Source of the DNA: DASUGM01 sp036274055
Lineage (GTDB): Bacteria > Acidobacteriota > Vicinamibacteria > Vicinamibacterales > SCN-69-37
Direction of reading: 5' to 3'
Assembly: GCA_036274055.1 (NCBI GenBank)
Contig: DASUGM010000251.1
Location: forward strand, 1 to 16,486
Length of the DNA stretch: 16,486 bases
Shown: positions 1 to 6,476 of the stretch, piece after piece
Layout: every line of letters begins with the position of its first letter
How positions within the stretch are numbered: position 1 is the stretch's first letter
Translations under genes and position numbers: made by a program
Notes under the pieces: model-generated
Database searches by the model: none
Told to the model about the DNA's origin: nothing
Seen by the model: only the letters and a program-made list of their open reading frames with translations

Positions 1-2
1 CC

Positions 3-2573
3 ACGACGACGACGGACAAATCAGGCACGTTCACGGTCAAGGGCCTGCCGGCAGGCCAGTACATCGTCGAAGTCCACTACCCGCCGCTCGAACCGCGACG
101 CGGCGTGGCGACGGTCGGCGCCGACGGCAAAATGATCGACCTCGTGCTCGACACGGTCAGCGCCGATGAGGACGTCACCGTCACCGCCTCGCCCGGCGTC
201 GCCGCCGATCGCGCGACGCTGACGATGCAGGCCAACCACATCTCCGAGACCGACATCCTCCAGCGGGCGAAGACCGTGACCGCTCAGGCCGTCGAGGGCG
301 AGACCGGCGTCCACCTGCAGCGCACGAGCCCCGGCATGTCCGGCATTTACGTGCGCGGCCTGACCGGCAACAAGGTCAACGTCTTCATAGACGGTGTCCG
401 CTTCTCGAACGGCGCGCAGCGCGGCGGCGTCAATACGTTCCTCAACGGCCTCGACTCCTCGTGGCTGGACGGGATCGAAGTGCTGCGCGGGACCACCAGC
501 GCGGAGTACGGCAGCGACGCGCTCGGCGGCAGCGTGCAATTTCTTTCGCACACGCCGGCGCTCTCGCCGGACACCGCGCCGCACACCGGCGGATCCGTCA
601 TCGGCGGGTTCGAAACGGCGCAGACCGGCGGCGTCGGCACCGTGAACTTCAACCACTCCCGGAAGAACGCCGGCATCCACGGCAGCTTCTCTGCGCGCAA
701 GAGCGGTGACGTCCGTCCGGGCGGCGGCGAGGATTCCCACTCGGCGATCGCGCGCTTTCTCGGCCTGTCGTCGAAGGACTTCTACGGCCCGCGGATGGAG
801 GATCTCTACGAGCCGACAACCGAAGGGACCGGTTTCACCCAGAACGCGTTCCAGGTGCGCGGCAGCTTCGTGCCCTCATCGACAACGATAATCACCGCCA
901 ACTACATGCGCTCGCGCCAGGACGGCGCCAACCGCTGGGATCAACTGCTCGGCGGCGACGGCAACCTGATCGCTCAGCTCAACGACATTCAGGTCGACGT
1001 CTTCTACACGCGTATCGAGAAATTTCTGTCCGGCGCGTGGTTCGATCGGATGAGCGCGACCTATTCGTTCAACACGCAGCGTGAAGAACGCGTCAATCAG
1101 GGCGGCAACGGCGATCCGAACGCGTTCATCGGCCACGAGCCGGAACGCACGAGCACCAACGGTTTCCAGGCCAACGCCTCGAAGCAGGTCAATTCGCGCA
1201 CCAACCTGCTGATTGGCGGTGAGGCCTACTTCGAGAAGCTCACCTCGGACGCCTTCGACGTCAATCCGACGACGAGCGCCGTGACCGACCGCCGGCCGCG
1301 GGTGCCCGATCAGGCGACCTATCACCAGAGCGGACTGTTCGGACAGGTCACCTACGACGTCAAGCCGGACCTGATGACGCTCGTCGGCGCGGTGCGCGGC
1401 GGCTGGAACAGTTACCGCGCTCACGCATCGGACGCGCCGATCGTCAACGGCCGGCCGCTGTGGCCGGATGACGCGCTCGACGTGTCGTCGTTCACGTTCC
1501 GCCTCGGCGCCGCGATCACGCCGGTGGCGAACTGGAAGTTCACCGGGGCGATCTCGCGGGGTTTCCGCGCCCCGCACATGACCGACCTCGGCACGCTCGG
1601 GCTGACCGGCTCGGGCTTTGAAGTCGCGGCGCCGGACATCGAAGGCCTCGGCGGCGAGATCGGCACCACCGCAGACGCCAACGCCGTGACCACTGGCCGC
1701 GACGCCGTCCAGGTCGAGTCGGAGCGAAGCCTGACTTACGACTTCGCGGCGAGCTACTCGACGTCGAGAGTGCGCGCGTCGGCCGGCTTCTTCGTCAACA
1801 ACATCGACGGCAACATCCAGAAGCAGTCGCTGATCCTGCCCCAAGGCGCGGTCGGCACGGTGTCGCTCGGCGGCCAGCCAGTGACGCAGCAGAACGCCAA
1901 CGGCGTCGTCTTTGTCGCGTTGTCGTCGGCGCCGGTACTGGTCCGCGCCAATTTCGACGACGCGCGGATCTGGGGCTTCGAGTGGTCGGGCGACTTCGAC
2001 GCCACCGAGGAGATCAAGATCGGCACGCGCTACACCTGGATGCAGGCCCGCGATCTGAACACCGACCTGCCACCGAACATCGAAGGCGGCACGCCGGCGC
2101 CCGGCGGCACGGTCTACGCGCGTTACACCCGGAAGAACTCGAGCTGGTGGGTCGAGCCGTATCTGAACTTCGCGGGCGAACAGGACGATCTGTCCACGCT
2201 CGACGCCGGCGATCGCCGCATCGGCGCCGGCCGTTCCAACGGCAGCATCCAGAACTTCTTCCGGCGCGGCGCGCGCGTCCGCGGGTTGATCAGTCCGGGC
2301 GCTGACGGCATCTTCCAGAACGCCGACGACATCCTGATCGCCACCGGCGAAACGCTGGCGCAGGTGCAGGCGCGCGTGCTCGCCGGCGGGCCGGCGCTGT
2401 TCACCGCGGTCGAGGGCTACGCGGTCTTCGGCGTCCGCTTCGGCTGGCACCGCGGTCCGCACTCGGTGTTCGTGGACTTCGAAAACCTCGGCGACACGAA
2501 CTACCGCGGGATTTCGTGGGGCATGGACGCGCCGGGACGGGGCGTGTCGGCGAGATATTCACTGCGGTTTTAA
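3..2573 (+). CDS. TonB-dependent outer-membrane receptor, 5' end outside window
   Basis: This is an outer-membrane active-transport receptor energised by TonB-ExbBD; the substrate cannot be read from the sequence. The frame is open from base 3, so the gene starts upstream of the window, and the GTG at 105 is only an internal codon. Of the 856 visible residues, about 1-52 look like the end of a carboxypeptidase-regulatory-like beta-sandwich (SGTFTVKGLPAGQYIVEV). The plug domain follows at about 57-184, with YVRGLTGNKVNVFIDGVRF near 116-134 and IEVLRGTTSAEYGSDALGG near 158-177. The rest is a beta-barrel rich in alternating aromatic residues, ending in SARYSLRF with the terminal Phe used for barrel assembly. 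The signal peptide and TonB box are not visible. The gene ends in TAA and converges on the minus-strand MBL gene across a 124-bp gap filled by a long hairpin. The family call is firm; the substrate is unknown. Confidence 0.93.
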   Translation, partial: TTTTDKSGTFTVKGLPAGQYIVEVHYPPLEPRRGVATVGADGKMIDLVLDTVSADEDVTVTASPGVAADRATLTMQANHISETDILQRAKTVTAQAVEGETGVHLQRTSPGMSGIYVRGLTGNKVNVFIDGVRFSNGAQRGGVNTFLNGLDSSWLDGIEVLRGTTSAEYGSDALGGSVQFLSHTPALSPDTAPHTGGSVIGGFETAQTGGVGTVNFNHSRKNAGIHGSFSARKSGDVRPGGGEDSHSAIARFLGLSSKDFYGPRMEDLYEPTTEGTGFTQNAFQVRGSFVPSSTTIITANYMRSRQDGANRWDQLLGGDGNLIAQLNDIQVDVFYTRIEKFLSGAWFDRMSATYSFNTQREERVNQGGNGDPNAFIGHEPERTSTNGFQANASKQVNSRTNLLIGGEAYFEKLTSDAFDVNPTTSAVTDRRPRVPDQATYHQSGLFGQVTYDVKPDLMTLVGAVRGGWNSYRAHASDAPIVNGRPLWPDDALDVSSFTFRLGAAITPVANWKFTGAISRGFRAPHMTDLGTLGLTGSGFEVAAPDIEGLGGEIGTTADANAVTTGRDAVQVESERSLTYDFAASYSTSRVRASAGFFVNNIDGNIQKQSLILPQGAVGTVSLGGQPVTQQNANGVVFVALSSAPVLVRANFDDARIWGFEWSGDFDATEEIKIGTRYTWMQARDLNTDLPPNIEGGTPAPGGTVYARYTRKNSSWWVEPYLNFAGEQDDLSTLDAGDRRIGAGRSNGSIQNFFRRGARVRGLISPGADGIFQNADDILIATGETLAQVQARVLAGGPALFTAVEGYAVFGVRFGWHRGPHSVFVDFENLGDTNYRGISWGMDAPGRGVSARYSLRF

Positions 2574-2576
2574 GAT

Positions 2577-2695
2577 CGACAGCACCGTGAAGGATCTGTG
2601 TAGGAAAGTTTAGGAACGTGGAGGACCTGGGTTTTCTCAAACCAGAGTTCCTTCACGCTCCTGCAACATCCTCAATCTCCTTCACGGTGCTGTCG
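2577..2695. terminator. Long inverted repeat between convergent genes (element A)
   Basis: The outer arms are perfect over 18 bp: 2577-2594 reads CGACAGCACCGTGAAGGA, and its exact reverse complement is at 2678-2695. Inside, pairing continues imperfectly, with words such as AGGAACGTGGAGGA opposite TCCTTCACGCTCCT, up to a small apex where CTGGGTTT (2627-2634) faces AAACCAG (2639-2645). The element starts 3 bp after the receptor stop and ends 2 bp before the last codon of the opposing MBL gene, so it fills the gap. It could terminate transcription from both sides. There is no T-run after either arm, so it is not a canonical intrinsic terminator. Confidence 0.7.
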
Positions 2696-2697
2696 GG

Positions 2698-4224
2698 CTA
2701 TTTCTTCAGCGCCTCCTGCACCGTCGCCCACGGTGTCGGCGGCAGGTGCATCCCGAAGACCGTCTGGACGCCGGTGATCTTCTCCCGCTGCACCGCCGCA
2801 TCCACTTCGGCCACCATCCCGATCATGAAGAACCCGGGCACGCCGGGGCGATTGGGCTGAATCAGGTCGCTTGAATACAGCACGCTTCTTCCCGGCAACC
2901 ACGCGAGCATCATCCTCTCGCCCATTTCGCCGCGGACTGGAATCAGCTCGATCCGCGTCTCGCCGCTGCCCAGCGTCGTCTTCGCGGCGACCGGCTTGAA
3001 GACCGGCGGCCGCGGCGCTTTCGACAGCGTGTCTGGCGAGAATGTCCGTGGTGATTCGGCGATGTGCGAGAGGATCGACACGTTCAAGTCGAGCGCGTAG
3101 ATCGGTTTGCTGTTGGCGATGTACTCGCGCATGCCGCCGACGTGCGGCCAGGCATCAGAGGTCGTGACCACCGCCTTGATCGCGACGCCGGGGAACTTCT
3201 TCTCCAGCAGCGCCATGATCGCCTTGCTGTAGCTGCCGGACGTCGTGCCCTCGATGACGACCAGGCCGTCGGGCTGTTTGACGACGCCGACGTTGAAGCC
3301 GCCGGCGATCTGCCAGACGTCTGGCGCCACCTGGGTCATCCGCGCTTCGTCGACGGTGAGATTCGCCATCAACGGCGCGCCGGGCGGCGGCGCGGACGCG
3401 GCGAGTTTGGCAAACGCCGCCTTGGCGTCGTCGGGAATCGCGAACTTGGTTTCGTCAATCGGCGCGTCGACCGTCAGCGCCAGCACCGTTTCGTCAGAGT
3501 ACGGCAGCTCGTTCCACTGCGTCGTCGTCTGCCGCGGATACATCAGGCCGCCGGCCTCGCGCGTCCAGAACGAGTAGAGGCGGCGTTCGGTGACGTCGCC
3601 CCAGATCCCGAAGCGATCGTCTTTCACGATCTCGAGCTGCGTCGGCAGATGCGTGTAGCCGTTGAGGAAGAGCTTCAGCTTCTGGCCGTTGCGCGTGAAC
3701 GATACGACGTCGTGGCGCATGCGCTGGACCGTTGCGTCGGCGACCTTGCGGAGGTCGGCGGCGTCGCGCGCGGTGAAGAGCAATCGCTCCGGCGCGAGCG
3801 CCAGCGTCTCGTCGAAATCAGCGACGTCGTTCGGCGAGCCGGGCCCCCAGCGCGTGCCCGACTGACGCGCAGCGACGCCGTTGGCGATCACGGTCACGCT
3901 CGGCGCGGTCCATTGCGCCGCGCTCCAGAACCGCTGCTGGCCCTGCGACCAGCGGCGCTTGTTCGCGAGATCGCGAACCTCGACGCGCTGCCGGTAGATT
4001 GCCAGAAACGGCCCTTCCGGCCGTTCGGACTGCTCGAGCGCCCAGTAGTGACCGATGCCGTCGAGCGTCAGCGACGACAGCGATGTAAGCCTTGCCTCCC
4101 CGCCCATCGCGGCAATCGACTGCGTGAGCAGCGCCCTGGCGGCGGCGCCGTCAGGCGCCTGCGCGGAAAGCGACAGGCCGAACGATGTCAAAACGGCAAT
4201 GGTCGAAAACTTGATCGTGCGCAC
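2698..4224 (-). CDS. Exported MBL-fold protein with a degenerate metal site
   Basis: The protein has 508 residues. Residues 1-23 (MRTIKFSTIAVLTSFGLSLSAQA) form a signal peptide. About 25-290 is an N-terminal region that may be a LolA-like lipid-binding sandwich; that is a guess. About 295-508 is an MBL-like fold (WQIAGGFNVGVVKQPDGLVVIEG). Where active members have HxHxDH, this protein has SDAWPH (356-361) followed by VGG, so only the last His remains. The later ligand region GEMGERMML also lacks the usual His, while SSDLI (Asp453) and GMH (His493) remain. Zinc hydrolysis is therefore doubtful. The start is GTG at 4224 with GGAGG 7 bp upstream. The frame stays open to an ATG at 4371, but those 49 extra codons run through a hairpin repeat and precede an obvious signal peptide. 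The gene lies downstream of the kinase/regulator pair, separated from it by element B. Confidence 0.82.
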   Translation of the reverse strand: MRTIKFSTIAVLTSFGLSLSAQAPDGAAARALLTQSIAAMGGEARLTSLSSLTLDGIGHYWALEQSERPEGPFLAIYRQRVEVRDLANKRRWSQGQQRFWSAAQWTAPSVTVIANGVAARQSGTRWGPGSPNDVADFDETLALAPERLLFTARDAADLRKVADATVQRMRHDVVSFTRNGQKLKLFLNGYTHLPTQLEIVKDDRFGIWGDVTERRLYSFWTREAGGLMYPRQTTTQWNELPYSDETVLALTVDAPIDETKFAIPDDAKAAFAKLAASAPPPGAPLMANLTVDEARMTQVAPDVWQIAGGFNVGVVKQPDGLVVIEGTTSGSYSKAIMALLEKKFPGVAIKAVVTTSDAWPHVGGMREYIANSKPIYALDLNVSILSHIAESPRTFSPDTLSKAPRPPVFKPVAAKTTLGSGETRIELIPVRGEMGERMMLAWLPGRSVLYSSDLIQPNRPGVPGFFMIGMVAEVDAAVQREKITGVQTVFGMHLPPTPWATVQEALKK

Positions 4225-4231
4225 GCGAAAA

Positions 4232-4236
4232 CCTCC
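4232..4236 (-). promoter_or_regulatory. Ribosome binding site deciding the MBL gene start
   Basis: On the minus strand GGAGG lies 7 bp before GTG 4224. This supports that GTG, directly in front of the signal peptide, over the upstream in-frame ATG at 4371, which lies inside the hairpin at 4303-4422. Confidence 0.7.
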
Positions 4237-4302
4237 GTGCGCTTTGGACGGCGGGGCCACGGGGCTGGATCGCGCGGTGCGGCGAGATGCGGACGGGTGC
4301 AG

Positions 4303-4422
4303 CCAAGAGCGGGACATGAAGGAGTGAAGGAGGTGAAGGGCATGAAGGAAATCTCTTGAGGTCCGAAACAAGAGGGCTCCTTCAGACCTTCCGGCGCTTC
4401 ACTCCTTCATGTCCGCTTTTGG
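4303..4422. repeat. Long inverted repeat of iterated GAAGGAG-type words (element B)
   Basis: The perfect 17-bp arms GACATGAAGGAGTGAAG (4313-4329) and their reverse complement (4397-4413) extend outward with one bulge and one mismatch to CCAAGAGCG (4303) and CGCTTTTGG (ending 4422). Inside, TGAAGGA (4343-4349) pairs with TCCTTCA (4378-4384), and CTCTTG (4353-4358) pairs with CAAGAG (4369-4374) around a 10-nt apex. The left arm iterates TGAAGGAG/GTGAAGG-like words. The element lies 12 bp downstream of the response-regulator stop and before the next minus-strand gene, so it may end or process that transcript. No T-run follows. The 210 bp from 4225 to 4434 contain this element, and I see no gene or clear promoter in the remainder. 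Confidence 0.72.
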
Positions 4423-4434
4423 ATCAGACGCTTT

Positions 4435-5202
4435 TCACTCATGCAGCCCCGCCAGTACTACATCTCGATACCCGCGGCTCATCCGCAGCTTGGTCCCATC
4501 GACGAGATGCACTTCGTAATCCCCGGATGGCAGCGGCTTGACCTGACGAATGCGTTGCAGGTTGACCAGGCTCGACCGATGAATGCGCGCGAACTGCGCC
4601 GGATCGAGGACGTCGAGCAGCGAGCGCAGCGTGCGCCGGACCAGCGGCTTTTCCTTCCCGGCGTGAATGCGGACGCAGTAGTCCTCGGCCTCGATCCAGT
4701 CGATCTCCGACCACGGAATCACGATGACGCGGCCGCCGTCACGGATCACGAGCTGGCGCGGCCGCTCGCGCGCGCCGATCAGCGCCGAAATCCGCGCTTC
4801 GAGATCGTTGATCGACTGATCGCGCAGCCTCGCTTTGATCCGGCCGAGCACGTCGGCGAAGCGCTCGTCGGTGAACGGTTTGAGCAGATAGTCGAGCGCG
4901 TGCGCCTCGAACGCCGCCAGCGCGTACTTGTCGTAGGCGGTGACGAAGACCACCGCCGGCACCGCATCGGCGCCGACGACGTCGAGGACGCCGAAACCGT
5001 CGATACCGGGCATCTGCACGTCGAGAAACACCGCGTCGGGCCGGTGCTGTTCGATCGCCTCGATCGCTTCGCGGCCGTTCTCGCACTCGGCGACGACGGC
5101 CATCGATGGATCGCGGCCGAGCAGCAGGCGCAGCGTCCGCCGCGCCGGCGGCTCGTCGTCGACAAGGACGACGCGGATCGGCGGCAGCGGCGCCGACGTC
5201 AT
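4435..5202 (-). CDS. LytTR-family DNA-binding response regulator
   Basis: This cytoplasmic transcription regulator has 255 residues, a normal length for the LytR/AlgR family. The receiver domain spans about 9-125: acidic pocket Asp15-Asp16 (VLVDDEP), phospho-acceptor Asp61 (FLDVQMPGIDGF), Thr88 in FVTAYDKYAL, and Lys108 in LDYLLKPF. A LytTR DNA-binding domain follows at about 150-252 (VIPWSEIDWIEAEDYCVRIH, FARIHRSSLVNLQRI, MSRGY). The ATG overlaps the stop of the upstream kinase gene (ATGA, 5199-5202), and GGAG lies 6 bp before the start, so the two are translationally coupled and very likely form a cognate pair. Target promoters cannot be read from this window. Element B begins 12 bp after the stop. 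Confidence 0.95.
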   Translation of the reverse strand: MTSAPLPPIRVVLVDDEPPARRTLRLLLGRDPSMAVVAECENGREAIEAIEQHRPDAVFLDVQMPGIDGFGVLDVVGADAVPAVVFVTAYDKYALAAFEAHALDYLLKPFTDERFADVLGRIKARLRDQSINDLEARISALIGARERPRQLVIRDGGRVIVIPWSEIDWIEAEDYCVRIHAGKEKPLVRRTLRSLLDVLDPAQFARIHRSSLVNLQRIRQVKPLPSGDYEVHLVDGTKLRMSRGYRDVVLAGLHE

Positions 5203-6275
5203 GTGATGCTCCGCGGCAGGCGAATCGACACGGTCGCGCCGCCCGACGCCGACCGTCCGATCGACAAATGGGCGCGGTCCTCGTAGATCGCGGCGAGCCG
5301 CGCGCGCAGGTTGCGAAGCCCGGTTCCCGAAGTGCCGTCGAGACTCCAGTTGGCGGGCAGGCCGCGGCCGTTGTCCTCCACGTCGATGACCACATCATCA
5401 CGGTCGGCGCGGGCCCGGACGTTGATTCGGCCGCCTTCCTCGCGGGTTTCGATGCCGTGGCGGACGGCGTTTTCGACCAGCGGCTGAACCAGCAGCGCCG
5501 GCACGCGCAGGTCGTCGAGCGCCGGATCGACGTCGATCACGACCTCGAGCCGATCCCCGAAACGTACCCGCTGAATCTCCACGTAGCGACGCACCAGCTC
5601 GATCTCCTCCGCCAGCCGCGGCCGCTGATCCGCGGTGTCGAGCACGCGGCGCAGCAGGTCTCCCAAACCCGAGACGAGCCGGACCGCCTCGTCGTTCCGT
5701 TGTTCGCGCACCAGCGCGGCGATGGCATGAAGACTGTTGAAGAGGAAGTGCGGATGCAACTGGGCGCGCAGCGAGTCGAGGCGCGCCGCCGACAGCTGCG
5801 ATTGCAGACGCGCCGCCTGGGCGTCACGATCGCGCATCCGCGCGTACCAGGACATCGCGTAGCCTGAGGCGGCAATGCCGATGTAGACCATGATGTGCAG
5901 GTAAATCCGGCCGCGGATCTGGCCGAAGAACATCTGCCGGAAATTCTCGTTGCCCCAGCCGGTGATCGACGTCGCGATCAGGATCGTCACCGCGGCATTG
6001 AGCGGCCACAGCGCCAGGAGAAGCCACCACTGCCGCCACACCACCGCACGCCAGCCGATTCGCGACGGATCCCAGCGTTCGGCCAGCAGCCAGACCAGCA
6101 CGGTGCCGGGAATCCAGACCAGGTAGAACGTGCTCGTCCACGTGATGCTGCGCAGGAACGACGCGGCTTCGTTGGGAAATGCGCGCATGAGCAGCCACGT
6201 CTGCAGGCAGAACATCAGCGTGATGAACGTCCAGAAGAGCGTGGCGAGCACGAAGAGCCGCCCGGCGCGAGGCAT
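5199..6275 (-). CDS. Membrane sensor histidine kinase, LytS/YehU type
   Basis: The protein has 358 residues. Four hydrophobic stretches near 7-30, 43-65, 82-103 and 122-144 make an N-terminal membrane sensor region without a large periplasmic domain. A His_kinase-type dimerisation segment follows, with the phospho-acceptor in HPHFLFNSLHAI (His176). The ATPase domain has an N-box (LVENAVRHG, Asn269) and a G1 box (DNGRGL, 301-306) before TGLRNLRARL. The stimulus is unknown. It presumably phosphorylates the coupled LytTR regulator, whose ATG overlaps this stop codon. I chose ATG 6275, where a membrane-type N-terminus begins and AAGG lies 8 bp upstream. The frame is open to 6422, but that extension reads through the hairpin at 6371-6476 and looks non-coding. 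Confidence 0.93.
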   Translation of the reverse strand: MPRAGRLFVLATLFWTFITLMFCLQTWLLMRAFPNEAASFLRSITWTSTFYLVWIPGTVLVWLLAERWDPSRIGWRAVVWRQWWLLLALWPLNAAVTILIATSITGWGNENFRQMFFGQIRGRIYLHIMVYIGIAASGYAMSWYARMRDRDAQAARLQSQLSAARLDSLRAQLHPHFLFNSLHAIAALVREQRNDEAVRLVSGLGDLLRRVLDTADQRPRLAEEIELVRRYVEIQRVRFGDRLEVVIDVDPALDDLRVPALLVQPLVENAVRHGIETREEGGRINVRARADRDDVVIDVEDNGRGLPANWSLDGTSGTGLRNLRARLAAIYEDRAHLSIGRSASGGATVSIRLPRSIT

Positions 6276-6282
6276 CCCGGGG

Positions 6283-6311
6283 ACCTTATCTTGTCGGGAC
6301 CAACGGCTCAA
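6283..6311 (-). promoter_or_regulatory. Possible promoter of the kinase/regulator operon
   Basis: On the minus strand TTGAGC (6306-6311) and TAAGGT (6283-6288) are separated by 17 bp, a weak sigma-70-like pair. The match is partial and would place the transcript start almost at ATG 6275, conflicting with use of the AAGG ribosome site. Treat it as a candidate only. The region 6312-6370 shows nothing else. Confidence 0.2.
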
Positions 6312-6370
6312 TGCGGACGGGCGCGGCTGGGCGCGGCTGAGGCGGGGCTCGCTGCACTGGATTGCGGCTT

Positions 6371-6476
6371 GCCAGAAGCGAATCACAGGGAGAAGAGTGA
6401 GAAGAACATGAGAGGTTCCCAACTCTGCAACACCTCATGCTCTTTCTCATTCTTCTCCCTGTGATTCGCTCTTGGC
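6371..6476. terminator. Long inverted repeat overlapping the malQ 3' end (element C)
   Basis: The left arm 6371-6412 and right arm 6434-6476 pair over about 42 bp around a loop of about 21 nt. The core is perfect for 20 bp: AGCGAATCACAGGGAGAAGA at 6377-6396 against 6451-6470. The purine-rich arm iterates GAGAAGA/GTGAGAAGA-like words, the same style as elements A and B but with different sequence. The right arm includes the malQ stop and its last nine sense codons. It is a plausible end-of-transcript structure for aminotransferase-malQ. No U-tract follows it on the minus strand. Confidence 0.72.

Noticed and set aside
876..2462. Long antisense open frame opposite the TonB-dependent receptor
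   Set aside because: Arg/Ala/Val/Asp-rich translation without domains; it mirrors the codon bias of the real GC-rich gene.
3064..4359. Long plus-strand open frame opposite the MBL gene
   Set aside because: Low-complexity Arg/Asp/Val-rich product with no motifs, while the minus strand encodes a signal peptide and a recognisable fold.
2577..6476. Elements A-C as standard Rho-independent terminators
   Set aside because: No T-run follows the stems on either strand, and the stems are far longer than usual; they are listed as terminator or repeat candidates only.
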